NCBI RefSeq assembly: GCF_014284175.1
Contig: NZ_JACOGA010000018.1
Location: 62,001 to 126,000 of the forward strand
DNA length: 64,000 bases
Reading direction: 5' to 3'
From: Affinundibacterium flavidum
GTDB taxonomy: Bacteria; Pseudomonadota; Gammaproteobacteria; Burkholderiales; Burkholderiaceae_D
In this document: positions 33,813 to 43,466 of the stretch, piece after piece
How positions within the stretch are numbered: position 1 is the first letter of the stretch
How the letters are laid out: each line of letters starts with the position of its first letter
Notes under the pieces: model-generated
The model's database searches: none
Seen by the model: only the letters and a program-made list of their open reading frames with translations
What the model was told of the DNA's origin: nothing
Position numbers and translations under genes: made by a program

Positions 33813-34925
33813 TTAGCGTGAGCGCGTCTTCGATAAGTTTGCCGGACGTGCAGTGCGTTTGCCTTGACCTAAGTCACGACTTGGTGCAGCGGCAGTTCCA
33901 GTTCTCGCACCACCTTTATTTGCATCGGTTCTATTCGCATTGTTGGTGCGCAAACTACCAACTTGCGGGCGACCAACACCTGTTCCACGCGCACTACGAT
34001 CAACTGGCGCACGAACCGGGCTTTTTATCTTAACGGTTTCAGTTTCACCAGATTCGATCTCGAATTTAGCACTGACGTCTTTACCCAATACACGCACTAA
34101 ATACGGCATCACTTCACGCAATGTCGCTTCTAAAGTCCAAGGTGGATTGATAATAAACATGCCGCTGCTATGCAAGCCAAAACCGTCTGGGCTTGGCCCA
34201 CTGATACTCAAGGTCACATTTAACCAGCCATTCGCCGGAATACGTTTTAAACGCTCTGGTAATTGTTTGGACTCTATGCGCGACAAGACCGGATACCAGA
34301 CCGCGTAGGTGCCGGTTGGAAAACGTACCAAAGCGTCTTCTAGACAAACTTTAACGCGGCGATAATCATCTTTGACTTCATACGGAGGATCAATCAAGAC
34401 TAAGCCACGGCGTGAAGGCGGTGGCAAAATTGCCTTCAAACCTTCAAAACCATCACCAGCATTAATCATGATGCGTTTGCCGCGCACAGTTTGACGTTCG
34501 CCCTGCTCTGCCTTGTGCGCTTCTAATTTACGAAAATTTTCACTCAGGATTTTGATTTCACTAGGATGCAATTCAAACAGACGCAATCGATCTTGTGAAC
34601 GCATCACTTCATTCGCGCAGTAAGGCGAACCTGGGTAGTAGCGCATCTTGCCGCTAGGGTTCATGGCCTTGACCAAATCCAGATATACCTGCAAAGCGGC
34701 TGGTACATCATCTCTATCCCACAAAGGGCCGATACCAGTTTCGTACTCCGCATTCTTCATCGCGTAGCCAGTATCCAGAGAATACAGGCCTGCACCGGAA
34801 TGCGTATCGACATAGGTGTAAGCCGTGTCTTTTTGACCGAGATAATTGAGTAACTCGATTAAAACAAAGTGTTTGAGAACGTCAGCATGATTGCCAGCGT
34901 GAAAACCATGGCGATAGCTCAGCAT
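33813..34925 (-). CDS. rlmJ: 23S rRNA (adenine-2030 N6) methyltransferase with basic C-terminal tail
   Basis: Methylates A2030 of 23S rRNA. The catalytic motif IV DPPYEVKDDYRRV lies near 180, the SAM region is near 50 (YTYVDTHSGAGLYSL), and the N-terminus MLSYRHGFHAGNHADVLKH matches the family exactly. E. coli RlmJ has 280 residues; this protein has 370, with about 85 extra residues after 285, rich in Arg, Lys, Gly, Thr and Asn and apparently disordered. The tail probably adds RNA affinity. Single gene. Confidence 0.93.
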   Translation of the reverse strand: MLSYRHGFHAGNHADVLKHFVLIELLNYLGQKDTAYTYVDTHSGAGLYSLDTGYAMKNAEYETGIGPLWDRDDVPAALQVYLDLVKAMNPSGKMRYYPGSPYCANEVMRSQDRLRLFELHPSEIKILSENFRKLEAHKAEQGERQTVRGKRIMINAGDGFEGLKAILPPPSRRGLVLIDPPYEVKDDYRRVKVCLEDALVRFPTGTYAVWYPVLSRIESKQLPERLKRIPANGWLNVTLSISGPSPDGFGLHSSGMFIINPPWTLEATLREVMPYLVRVLGKDVSAKFEIESGETETVKIKSPVRAPVDRSARGTGVGRPQVGSLRTNNANRTDANKGGARTGTAAAPSRDLGQGKRTARPANLSKTRSR

Positions 34926-35157
34926 AGTGGGGATTCCTAAAAAGAGAGATCATGGACGAGAAGTACTGCCATTTCCAAGATCAAAAAATCGTATAAGGCC
35001 GAATTTTACTCTGTTTATGCTCTTGAGCCCGAAATCGGCCGCAAAAAGTGGGGATTCTACGAAGTATTCAGTGAGTTATTCGATGAGGTATTCAATAACA
35101 GTCGAATACCCCTCAGATTATTCACGCTAATTCTTAAGGGTTATACAAAATTTACAT

Positions 35158-37320
35158 TCACATTTTACGAACCAACTGCAAAGCCAATGAGCGAGGTGCC
35201 ATCGGAAAATCGTGTGGGATTGCTAGACCCGGTGCCAAACTAGGCTCACGTACATCGGCGTTAAACAGATTACGTGCATTGAGAGATAGTTCCCAGCTGT
35301 CTAATTTGGTACTCAGTGCCAGATCAAAGGTGGTGTAATCAGAAACAGGTGGGCGGGTGTCTCCGGCCGAGCGTTGGCGTCCGGCGACCCGGTTGACTTG
35401 CGGGCTAAGTAGTATGCCGGGTGCCATTTGCCAATTCAATTTAGCGAAGGTGTGGTGGCGTGGAGCGAGGCTAGGATCCGTACCGTTTTGTGGATCTCGC
35501 GCCTTTTGCCAGGCATGCTGGAAGCTACCGCGTAAATTATCACTGAGTTCCCAATTCAATTCTAGTTCTGCACCGTGTCCGTTGACTTGTCCCACATTCC
35601 GATAGCTTGCGCCGGGCGCTGGTGCTGGATTTGCCACGCTACGGATAATCGACGCCATGTGATAGTCGAACAAATTCAGGTTAACACCTAACTTATAGTT
35701 CGCTTGCCAGTTCAAGACTAACTCATGGGTAGTGATGGTTTCGGGTTCTAATGAAGAATTGCCACTATTGACTGGGTTAATGCCGTATTGCTCATTAAAC
35801 GAGGGAGCACGAAATGCGCGACCAGTCAGCAATTTCGCCGTCACATCGACGCTCGCATCCCACACCAAAGCCAAGCGCGGATTCGTGGTGCCACCGAAGT
35901 CATCATAGCGATCATGCCTGATACCCGCCGTCATTACCCAATCGGGTAATAATTGCCATTCATCCTGTAGATACACATAATTGATATGTCGGCGGTGCGG
36001 CAAAATATGCGGTTGAATTGCATTGTAGTCTTGCACTGGTCCCGTTGGAATGGGTAAGCCCGCAGGGCTAAGTAAGAAATTTTTAAAGGTGGTTGTGTGA
36101 TACAAATTTAAATCATCATGACCTGCGCCAATACGTATGGCATGCCCCTGCCAACCGTTATAGGCCGCAAATCCCGAGAGACGCACTGTGCGCTGCCATC
36201 TTCCCGGACCGCCTATCATCCCATCAGGAAAGTAACTAGGGCCGATACGAGCACCCGGTGGAAATAAAGCGATTCCTTGTGGTGTTTGCTCTGCCAGCCG
36301 CAAGTAGCTGAGTACCGCACCGAAGTTCCAGTCATTAATCAATTGCGCTGAGTTCCAGCTCAGGTCGCTGGTAAAGCGATTACTATCACTATGGTGCGTT
36401 GGATCAAGGGCGCTATTTACACCTGGACCAAAACCAATGTCGTTACGGATTTTGTAGCTACTACGCCAGCGCCAATTGCCAGTAGAAAGATCTAACTGAG
36501 CATCTAAAGCACGATATTCTGTATTGAGTGAGCCCGGCGCAACGCTGACATGTGTGCCGAATCGTTTGTCATTCAAGCTTTGTGCATCTTGATCAATGAT
36601 GCTGTGCTGGCCATCTGTACGCCCCACTTGCAGATACGCCGCCACCGTCATATCAGCCAATTTCCCGCCATGCTGTATCCAAGCATCTGCAGTACGAAAA
36701 GAAGCAACACGTCCACCCAATGTCGTACCAGGTATTTCGGCAGCCGATTTAGTGATGATATTAATCACACCCGCAAATGCATCGGCACCATATAAAGCAG
36801 AACCGGGTCCGCGGATAATTTCAATGCGAGATACATTAGTGAGTGGCATGCTCACCCAGTTATTACCCTTATCACCGTTGTAGACATCGGTCATTGGGAT
36901 ACCATTTTGCAATACCAACACCTGCGGATTGATCACTCCATTGCCACCGATACCGCGTATCGCATAGCTAGTCGCATAAGTCGGCGCAATACGATTCACG
37001 TGGATGCCAGTCACGGTTTCCAGTACGTCGTTCAAATCATGAAGCCCCATCGCGGCAATATCTTCTGCTGTAATGACTGTGGCGACCGCAGGTGCACGAC
37101 GTAACGTTTGAGAGTTACCGGTGGCGACGCTGATCGTGGCACGGTCTCCAAATACGAGTGCCAGATCTTCACCTGATTGCGCATTAGGATTAATGGATTG
37201 AGCATGCGCGATACTTGTGAAACAAGGTAGCGCCAACATCGCGACGAGGCTCTTTTTCAGGAGCAGTATATTGAAGTCTACTTTACTAAAGTCTACTTTA
37301 TTGAGGTTTGTTTTACTCAT
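35158..37320 (-). CDS. TonB-dependent outer membrane receptor
   Basis: A 720-residue outer-membrane transporter. After the signal peptide (LLLKKSLVAMLALPCFTSIAHA) comes the plug domain (about 65-185) with RAPAVATVITAEDI, IRGIGGNG and IEIIRGPGSALYGADAFAGVINIITK; the rest is a 22-strand barrel ending in an aromatic strand followed by a short RKM. The N-terminus contains three 5-residue repeats (SKTNL NKVDF SKVDF). ATG at 37320 follows AAGG. It lies downstream of the kinase/binding-protein pair with a 235-bp gap, so its own promoter is likely. Ligand unknown; vitamin B12/haem-type and siderophore transporters are the usual classes. Confidence 0.9.
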   Translation of the reverse strand: MSKTNLNKVDFSKVDFNILLLKKSLVAMLALPCFTSIAHAQSINPNAQSGEDLALVFGDRATISVATGNSQTLRRAPAVATVITAEDIAAMGLHDLNDVLETVTGIHVNRIAPTYATSYAIRGIGGNGVINPQVLVLQNGIPMTDVYNGDKGNNWVSMPLTNVSRIEIIRGPGSALYGADAFAGVINIITKSAAEIPGTTLGGRVASFRTADAWIQHGGKLADMTVAAYLQVGRTDGQHSIIDQDAQSLNDKRFGTHVSVAPGSLNTEYRALDAQLDLSTGNWRWRSSYKIRNDIGFGPGVNSALDPTHHSDSNRFTSDLSWNSAQLINDWNFGAVLSYLRLAEQTPQGIALFPPGARIGPSYFPDGMIGGPGRWQRTVRLSGFAAYNGWQGHAIRIGAGHDDLNLYHTTTFKNFLLSPAGLPIPTGPVQDYNAIQPHILPHRRHINYVYLQDEWQLLPDWVMTAGIRHDRYDDFGGTTNPRLALVWDASVDVTAKLLTGRAFRAPSFNEQYGINPVNSGNSSLEPETITTHELVLNWQANYKLGVNLNLFDYHMASIIRSVANPAPAPGASYRNVGQVNGHGAELELNWELSDNLRGSFQHAWQKARDPQNGTDPSLAPRHHTFAKLNWQMAPGILLSPQVNRVAGRQRSAGDTRPPVSDYTTFDLALSTKLDSWELSLNARNLFNADVREPSLAPGLAIPHDFPMAPRSLALQLVRKM
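37273..37317 (-). repeat. In-frame 15-bp tandem repeat in the TonB receptor gene
   Basis: Three 15-base units just after the start codon; the last two differ at only three positions. They encode SKTNL, NKVDF and SKVDF in the n-region of the signal peptide. Confidence 0.8.
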
Positions 37321-37555
37321 AGATAAGCCTTGCAAGTGATCCAATGCGGGTGGCGTGAATAATATCGAATTGGAAGTAAAACCAATCGATGTACATACCT
37401 GCTAAACATATCTGTATCGCGTATAAGAATCATAGAATTAAAAAATTCCCCCGACAAGTTGTGCTTTCGTTTGTGTCGTTGAAAGTCGTCATTAGTGTAT
37501 TTTTTTACGCAGTTTTTCTAAGTGGTTTTTGTAACGCGCAATGCAACGCAGAATA

Positions 37556-39235
37556 CTAGGAAGCTATATTCTGTGGCGCTGCACAGGGCAAGGTAATCGT
37601 AATGCGTGTCCCCTTATCAAGCACACTTTCAACATTGATTTCCCCTCCCAATAAACCGGTCACCAAATTGTAGACAATTTGCATACCCAGGCCGGAACCA
37701 CCCTGACCAAATTTCGTAGTAAAAAAAGCTTCAAAGATACGCAAACGTACCGCCTCGCTCATACCGACACCGTCATCGCTGCAAATGATTTGTACGTAAT
37801 CTGGATGATGACTGCGGCTTTCTATAGTCAAACATCCATGATCTCGTCCTGCAAAACCATGCACGAGCGCATTTTGTATAAGATTGCTGATGACCTGTCC
37901 GAGTGGTCCGGGGTAACTATCTATTTTCAAACCTGGCGTTAATTTGGTCTCTATCTGGTAAGGCTTGTGCTTGAACATAGGTTGCGAAGCAAATAAAATC
38001 TCCGAAATAACATTATCAACTTCAAAGACGCGACGCATCTCTGTAGTTTGATCAACCGCGAGCTGTTTGAAGCCACGGATAATTTCTGCTGCACGCTGTA
38101 CATTTTGCGTCACCATAGCGCTACCTTCTATACTTTGCGCGATAACTCGTTCAAATTCAGACTTGCGCAGACCACCAGAAGCCATAGCATCGACAATTTT
38201 TTGCAAAATGTCTTCTGTCGTTGATGCTGCCATCAAAGCATTTCCCAACGGGGTATTGAGCTCATGTGCAACACCCGCAACAAGGCGTCCTAACGAGGCA
38301 AGTTTATCGGATTCAATCAATTGTCTTTTCGCTTCACGCAAAGTACGTAGTGCTTGTTGTAACTCTGCATTACTACTACTAAGTGACGCCGTGCGTTGTG
38401 CAACCTTTTCTTCCAATGTGGCAGCATGGTTGGCTAATTCTGCATTAGTTTCTTGCAATTCTTGTTCCCGTTGCTCCAGACTTTGCATCATGCTATTAAA
38501 CACTTGCGCCATACTGGCGATATCGCTAGGCCCATCTGGCACCGCTCGTAATCCCATTTGTCCTTTACCTGCTTGAGCCATCACCGTGGATAGCGCCCCT
38601 AAAGGTTGGCTCAGTCTATGTGCTAACAAACGTAGTAGCCCCAATAAAATGCATGAGAGCACCAGACCGACACCGAAATTAATGACAGCCAATCGGCTTA
38701 CTAATTTTGATAGCGCAGCTTTACCTTGTGTCACGCGTACATAACCAAGTAATTCAGGCGTCGCTATATTCGCCTCGAATGGTGAAGCTGCGGCTGGCTT
38801 GGTGTACACGGGAGCTACAAAGCGCCAAGCCTCACTGGTTTCGGTCTCAAGATACGAGCCTGACATTCCAGTTTGTGGTTTACCTGCACGCATTTCTGCG
38901 ACAGTTCCCCGGGTAATCAAACTGCGACCATCGGTGTACAGTAATTCGACTTGCAAGATATCCGTAAAAGACATCGCACGTTCAATGGGCTCGCGTGCAT
39001 TGTCTGCACTTTCCGTCAATAAGGCTAATTGGCTTTGCTGCGCCACGCTGTTTGCCAAACTTAAACCTTGTTGTACTAAGGTTTCACGTACTTGCAGACT
39101 GCCCTGCCAAGTTGAAAGCAAAGCAGTCACTGATCCCACACTAAATACCCCAATTGCCACGGCGATAATTAGTTGTCGTCGGAATGTGGCATGCCGCAGT
39201 CGCGCCAGCCAATAGGAGAGGCTCAAGCGATTCAT
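37556..39235 (-). CDS. Membrane sensor histidine kinase
   Basis: A 559-residue kinase. Membrane segments near 20-42 and 178-200 enclose a periplasmic sensor domain; a HAMP linker and coiled coil (about 200-300) follow. The H-box is GVAHELNTPLGNAL, the N-box LIQNALVHGF and the G-boxes DDGVGM and GGSGLGMQI, all intact. The H-box style (HELNTPLG) is that of the HisKA group with NtrB/DctB-like kinases. It overlaps the upstream binding-protein gene by 4 bp, so both are coupled. No response regulator is adjacent, so its partner is elsewhere. Confidence 0.92.
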   Translation of the reverse strand: MNRLSLSYWLARLRHATFRRQLIIAVAIGVFSVGSVTALLSTWQGSLQVRETLVQQGLSLANSVAQQSQLALLTESADNAREPIERAMSFTDILQVELLYTDGRSLITRGTVAEMRAGKPQTGMSGSYLETETSEAWRFVAPVYTKPAAASPFEANIATPELLGYVRVTQGKAALSKLVSRLAVINFGVGLVLSCILLGLLRLLAHRLSQPLGALSTVMAQAGKGQMGLRAVPDGPSDIASMAQVFNSMMQSLEQREQELQETNAELANHAATLEEKVAQRTASLSSSNAELQQALRTLREAKRQLIESDKLASLGRLVAGVAHELNTPLGNALMAASTTEDILQKIVDAMASGGLRKSEFERVIAQSIEGSAMVTQNVQRAAEIIRGFKQLAVDQTTEMRRVFEVDNVISEILFASQPMFKHKPYQIETKLTPGLKIDSYPGPLGQVISNLIQNALVHGFAGRDHGCLTIESRSHHPDYVQIICSDDGVGMSEAVRLRIFEAFFTTKFGQGGSGLGMQIVYNLVTGLLGGEINVESVLDKGTRITITLPCAAPQNIAS

Positions 39236-40236
39236 CGTTCGGGCAATAGCAGCTGAAAGCCGCTCTGAAATTGTGGTGTTACATCCAAACCTAAATGACT
39301 AGCCGTACGCGTATTCAGTGCGGCTTGCACATCACGCAAGGGCACCGCACCACGCGCTAATGGCGCATTGCTGTTAAGTCTGGCTAGTGCAGACCGTCCG
39401 AGGCTGCGCCCCAATTCGAGATTATCAGGATAAAGTGAAAATAAGGCCCCTCGTCGAACATGAGCGACATTACTAGAAAAGAGTGGCAGATTCTTATTCC
39501 AGCACTCCTGAAGCACCAGAGGTAACACGCTAGAATCATCAACTGCGAGTGGATCTTGCAGCAGCCAGAGCGCATCTTGTGAGGTCGCCTGCGCAAAGAA
39601 ATCCTGGTAATAACGCAGGGCACCGCGTAAATCACTAACTTCTTGCGCTCGTAAATCTAGTCCCGTTTGTTTGGCGGCATCCTGCGCAAAACGCATTAGC
39701 CAAGCACTATGCCGTGCCGAATAGGCGACATTGACGCGTTTCGCAGTGGGTAATAAAGTTTTTAAGCGTTGCAGCAACAACGACGGATCTGGTGCTAAGC
39801 ATAATATGCTGGCGTCGCGTGCTTCGTTTTCTGTTGGGCTGATAATGCCACCTGCGACCACGTCCACGCCCCGCTCTAGAGCGCTGGCTAAACGCATACC
39901 CGCGCGCCCAAGCGCAATCACTACCTTCAAGTCCGAACGCCGTAAATCAGCAACCATAGCACTTAAATCTGTGTCGCTTGGCACTGCAAGTTTATAGGTG
40001 CGCGTTTGTAATTTGTCGTCTATACCTTCCAATATCTTGGCAAAGACAGCGCGAAATGGCTCACCGATTTCTGGATACAGAACGGCTAAATTTTCTTTAC
40101 GGGAAGTTTGCGCAAAAGCGGACTGAGAAATCGCGCAATTGATACCACTACCGACAAAACCACCTAACATCGCAGTCGACAAATAGCGCAAACAATCTCG
40201 CCGCGCGATACGATCAATATTTTGTCGCTGTCTCAT
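39232..40236 (-). CDS. ABC_sub_bind-type periplasmic binding protein, coupled to a kinase
   Basis: A 334-residue protein with an export signal that includes an Arg-rich n-region (RIARRDCLRYLSTAMLGGFVG) and ends near residue 43. The mature part has the TrpX-like/ABC_sub_bind fold pattern: VIALGRAGMRLAS, VVAGGIISP, KRVNVAYSARHSAWL and WLLQDPLAV. It is not next to a permease but overlaps the kinase gene by 4 bp, which argues that it delivers the signal ligand to the kinase rather than to a transporter. Confidence 0.8.
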   Translation of the reverse strand: MRQRQNIDRIARRDCLRYLSTAMLGGFVGSGINCAISQSAFAQTSRKENLAVLYPEIGEPFRAVFAKILEGIDDKLQTRTYKLAVPSDTDLSAMVADLRRSDLKVVIALGRAGMRLASALERGVDVVAGGIISPTENEARDASILCLAPDPSLLLQRLKTLLPTAKRVNVAYSARHSAWLMRFAQDAAKQTGLDLRAQEVSDLRGALRYYQDFFAQATSQDALWLLQDPLAVDDSSVLPLVLQECWNKNLPLFSSNVAHVRRGALFSLYPDNLELGRSLGRSALARLNSNAPLARGAVPLRDVQAALNTRTASHLGLDVTPQFQSGFQLLLPER

Positions 40237-40543
40237 AAAACCAACTGCCTTTCTAAAGCAGATCGTTTGGTATGGATAAACCCATTGCAGGAAAATGAGA
40301 TCAACACTTCGAAGTCACCATCAGCCACTGTGAAGCGATGCATAGGAAAGAATCAATGGGAAATAAAATTAATGACGAACCAGCCATAAAGAAGTATAGG
40401 CTCTCGAATTGCTTGGGGTCAACGGAATAAATAGTTCTTTGTACTTGATCGAATAGGTGAATTCTATAAACTTAAGCACAAGAAAATTAAGAAATTGCAC
40501 TAATTTTAATTGTTAATTTAAGAACAAATTAACATGACTCCTT
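40237..40543. other. 307-bp AT-rich spacer
   Basis: No coding frame was accepted. An AAAGG-containing ribosome site for the binding-protein gene lies at its left end; a promoter for that operon should be here but I cannot identify its boxes. Very AT-rich near 40450-40530. Confidence 0.5.
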
Positions 40544-41062
40544 CTAGTCAACCCGTTTACCAAAAATAATCAAATCACGCTCGATTCCATCCAAAGTCGC
40601 CACCCTAGGCATGTTCGCCCAGATTTCGAAATTAAATGAGGCAAACAAATTCATGCTGGGCACATTGTGTCCAAAGATGAAACCTAAGAGCGTATGGACT
40701 TTAATTTGAGGCGCAAATTGAATTGCTTGTTCCAGAAGGTAGCGACCGAGGCCGAGGCGACGTGTGGATTCGTGCAGATAAATTGATAGTTCGGCTGTGC
40801 CTGAATACGCTGGCCGTCCATAAAAATTTGAGAATGAGAGCCAGCCGATAATTTCACCCTGCTCGCTTTCGACGACCCATAAAGGGCGTTTTTCTGGCGT
40901 GTGTTCATGAAACCAATTTAGGCGCGATTCAACTGAAATTTCTTCTGTATCTGCCGTGACCATGCGCGACGCGACTGTGGAGTTATAGATGGCGACAATA
41001 GCGCTTAAGTCTTCTAATCGGGCGAGTCGGTGACTGAAACTAGTTGAGAGATGCTTGGACAT
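40544..41062 (-). CDS. GNAT N-acetyltransferase (phosphinothricin/methionine sulfone acetyltransferase-like)
   Basis: A 172-residue GNAT protein, with opening LEDLSAIVAIYNSTVASRMVT, PLWVVESEQGEIIGWLSFSNFYGRPAY and the acetyl-CoA loop STRRLGLGRYLLEQA, all characteristic of the Pat/YncA group that acetylates amino-acid analogues. The ATG at 41062 gives a normal N-terminus; a TTG at 41080 is in frame. Single gene between the sensor operon and the pilZ block. Confidence 0.85.
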   Translation of the reverse strand: MSKHLSTSFSHRLARLEDLSAIVAIYNSTVASRMVTADTEEISVESRLNWFHEHTPEKRPLWVVESEQGEIIGWLSFSNFYGRPAYSGTAELSIYLHESTRRLGLGRYLLEQAIQFAPQIKVHTLLGFIFGHNVPSMNLFASFNFEIWANMPRVATLDGIERDLIIFGKRVD

Positions 41063-41165
41063 GAGAAGGATTAGACTCAAAAATTCGGATCAAAATAAAA
41101 GCGCTGAACTCATTTTAAAAGTATCAGCGCTTGATGCAGATTTATAGGTAAAACGATATTGTGGT

Positions 41166-41555
41166 TTATAAGGTGTGCGTGGCACGTGAGGATCGTATCG
41201 TTGCACCCAACACTTCTTCGACGCGCGTTTTTACGCGTATACCACTTTCATCTTGCGGAAAATGTACACCTATTCCCTGCGATTTGTTATTGCCAGCGCC
41301 AGCTGGCGTTACCCACGCGACTTTGCCGGCGATAGGATATTTGCTAGGGTCATCAAGCAAAGTCAAAATGACGTAGATTTCTTCACCCAACTTATAGGAC
41401 TTATTGGTGGGTACGAAGATACCGCCATTTTTTAAGAATGGCATATACGCAGAGAACAGTGCAGACTTTTCTTTAATCGCCAAAGAAAGCACAGAAGGCC
41501 GCGATGGCGAAGGCATATTTAATGGTATGCCGGGGTCTTGTGGTAACTCAGCCAT
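41166..41555 (-). CDS. pilZ: PilZ-domain protein of type IV pilus biogenesis
   Basis: A 129-residue PilZ protein. The sequence RPSVLSLAIKEKSAL ... FLKNGGIFVPT ... KYPIAGKVAWVTP ... GIGVHFP is typical of the type IV pilus PilZ, which lacks the RxxxR c-di-GMP-binding motif and acts through PilB and FimX-type partners. Last gene of the mltG-tmk-holB-pilZ series, the standard betaproteobacterial order. Confidence 0.92.
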   Translation of the reverse strand: MAELPQDPGIPLNMPSPSRPSVLSLAIKEKSALFSAYMPFLKNGGIFVPTNKSYKLGEEIYVILTLLDDPSKYPIAGKVAWVTPAGAGNNKSQGIGVHFPQDESGIRVKTRVEEVLGATIRSSRATHTL

Positions 41556-41616
41556 AATTTTCCCTATTGATCTCTTTTACGTCCCCATTTAAGAGGAAAA
41601 AGGAATCCAAAAATAC

Positions 41617-42660
41617 TTAGATAAAAGCAGAAGAATATTCTAACAGCATATCTTCTAAAAATAGCTTACCAGACAAGGGATGGCTCGCAATTGCCTGTCG
41701 ATCTTGTGCATTTTTGATCAAATGCATCAATTTATCGAGGCTTACACGCTCTGCAAGTCTGGAAATGTCTGCCTGGTGTTTGGGATAATAGCGAATCAAA
41801 CCAGTTTGTTTATACGAGAAAATATCATATAACCAACGTTGCATCCAAGAGACGGTACGCGGCATGTCCATTTTTTGCATCTTGTCGGCGGTTTTTAGAC
41901 TCGCTTCCACATCGGGTTTGCCCAAGGTGCGCAATAGCTCATCGAGCTCTTTTAAATCCTCTGATTGCGCCATGTCTAAGGCTAACAAAGGTGCTCCGCC
42001 TTGTTGTGCCAGCCAAACTTCCGCGTCTTTTACGCCCTGCACTTTTAGCCAAGCTAAACCCTGCTCCTTCGTCGGCATCGTCAAAGGGAGTTTGTGGCAG
42101 CGTGACAAAATCGTCGGCAATAGTCGATCAATCTTATGCGAGACCAAAATGAACACCGTATTCGGATTTGGTTCTTCTAAGGATTTCAACAATGCATTGG
42201 CCGCGGGGATATTCAAAGCTTCAGCTGGATACATGACGACCACACGCGTACCTTGACGGTGCGTAGAAATATTCATGAAGTTTGCCAACGCCCGCACCTG
42301 ATCAATCACAATTTCTTTGGACGGTGCTTTAGTTGATTTGGCGGTTTTCTTTTCTGGCTCTTCGCCACCCTCGCCGGTTTCTGCTTCCGCTGCATCTTCT
42401 TCATCGAGCAAACCGGGGCGAACACGACGATAATCGGGATGGCTATACTGATCAAACCAGTTGCAAGATAAGCAGTGAGTGCAGGCATGTCCGTCTTCTG
42501 CTGGTGATTCGCAAAGCAATGATTTAGCCAGATGTTCGGCAAATTGTGCTTTGCCTATCCCTTCTGAACCATACAGCAAAAAAGCATGCGGCATACGTTC
42601 GCGCATTGCCATAATTTGCTGCCAAGTATCTTGCTGCCAATCGAATAAGGTGTTGCTCAT
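41617..42660 (-). CDS. holB: DNA polymerase III subunit delta'
   Basis: A 347-residue clamp-loader subunit. The N-terminal AAA+ domain has YGSEGIGKAQFAEHL near 30-44, the zinc module uses cysteines in LLCESP and CTHCLSCNWF, and the conserved SRCHKLPL lies near 184. An acidic/lysine-rich insertion (about 85-113, DAAEAETGEGGEEPEKK) extends the zinc-module neighbourhood. It acts with delta, tau and gamma to load the beta clamp. Located 81 bp after tmk. Confidence 0.93.
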   Translation of the reverse strand: MSNTLFDWQQDTWQQIMAMRERMPHAFLLYGSEGIGKAQFAEHLAKSLLCESPAEDGHACTHCLSCNWFDQYSHPDYRRVRPGLLDEEDAAEAETGEGGEEPEKKTAKSTKAPSKEIVIDQVRALANFMNISTHRQGTRVVVMYPAEALNIPAANALLKSLEEPNPNTVFILVSHKIDRLLPTILSRCHKLPLTMPTKEQGLAWLKVQGVKDAEVWLAQQGGAPLLALDMAQSEDLKELDELLRTLGKPDVEASLKTADKMQKMDMPRTVSWMQRWLYDIFSYKQTGLIRYYPKHQADISRLAERVSLDKLMHLIKNAQDRQAIASHPLSGKLFLEDMLLEYSSAFI

Positions 42661-42741
42661 TGTTTGATTTCTGACCTATCTAGTTTGTGTAGTCTGCTGA
42701 ATCTACTGGATTTGTCTAATCCATAGAATATCGGAACAAAC

Positions 42742-43383
42742 TTAACGCGTAAGCTTGGCGCAAAGCGCATCAATTATTTCTGACAATTCTTGTTGTATTG
42801 TTTCTATGCTGCGGCTTGAATCGATGACTTTAAAACGCTGAGGAAATTCTGCAACGCGACGCAAATATTCATTGCGTGTATCGTTGAAGAAGTCACTTTT
42901 TTCTTGCTCAAACTTATCTAAAGTGCGAGTTGCATCCAAACGCGCTCGGGCAACTTCAACAGGCACATCAAACAGTAAAGTTAAATCAGGTTGTAAATGT
43001 GGATGCACCCACTGCTCAAGAGTGTTCAATTTATCGATAGCTAATTTACGCCCACCGCCTTGATAGGCGAACGTCGCATCAGTAAAACGATCTGAAATCA
43101 CCCATGTTCCTGCATCTAATGCCGGTTGTATCACTTGAGCGATATGTTCGCGACGTGATGCGAACATCAGTAAAGCTTCAGTCTCTAAATGCATTTTTTC
43201 TTTTAACAGCAGGTCTCGTAAGGCCTCACCTAAAGGCGTCCCGCCTGGCTCTCTGCTTGTAATTACCTTGATGCCACGCTGCATTAATTTGTCTTGCACG
43301 AAGCTGATATGGGTCGATTTGCCAGCACCATCTATGCCTTCGAAACTGATAAATAATCCCGATTTTTGCTCTTTATTCGTCAT
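42742..43383 (-). CDS. tmk: Thymidylate kinase
   Basis: A 213-residue enzyme phosphorylating dTMP to dTDP. P-loop FEGIDGAGKST near 14-24, TSREPGGTPLGE near 40-51, the DR-type motif ISDRFTDATFAYQGGGR near 96 and a LID region near 145. Full family length. It follows mltG after a 13-bp tandem repeat. Confidence 0.96.
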   Translation of the reverse strand: MTNKEQKSGLFISFEGIDGAGKSTHISFVQDKLMQRGIKVITSREPGGTPLGEALRDLLLKEKMHLETEALLMFASRREHIAQVIQPALDAGTWVISDRFTDATFAYQGGGRKLAIDKLNTLEQWVHPHLQPDLTLLFDVPVEVARARLDATRTLDKFEQEKSDFFNDTRNEYLRRVAEFPQRFKVIDSSRSIETIQQELSEIIDALCAKLTR

Positions 43384-43414
43384 ACTTTTTCTCGTTTTTC
43401 TAAGTACTAAAATA

Positions 43415-43466
43415 CTTAATGCTGATACTTAATGCTGATACTTAGCGCTGATACTTAGCGCTGATA
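43415..43466. repeat. Four 13-bp tandem repeats across the mltG stop codon
   Basis: Units CTTAATGCTGATA (two copies) and CTTAGCGCTGATA (two copies) in a row. The last unit encodes the C-terminal residues and stop of MltG, so copies probably arose by slippage from the gene end into the mltG-tmk spacer. Thirteen is not a multiple of three, which is tolerated only because the extra copies are downstream of the stop. Confidence 0.92.

Noticed and set aside
41166..41555. c-di-GMP binding by the PilZ protein
   Set aside because: The RxxxR motif needed for binding is missing; it matches the non-binding type IV pilus PilZ.
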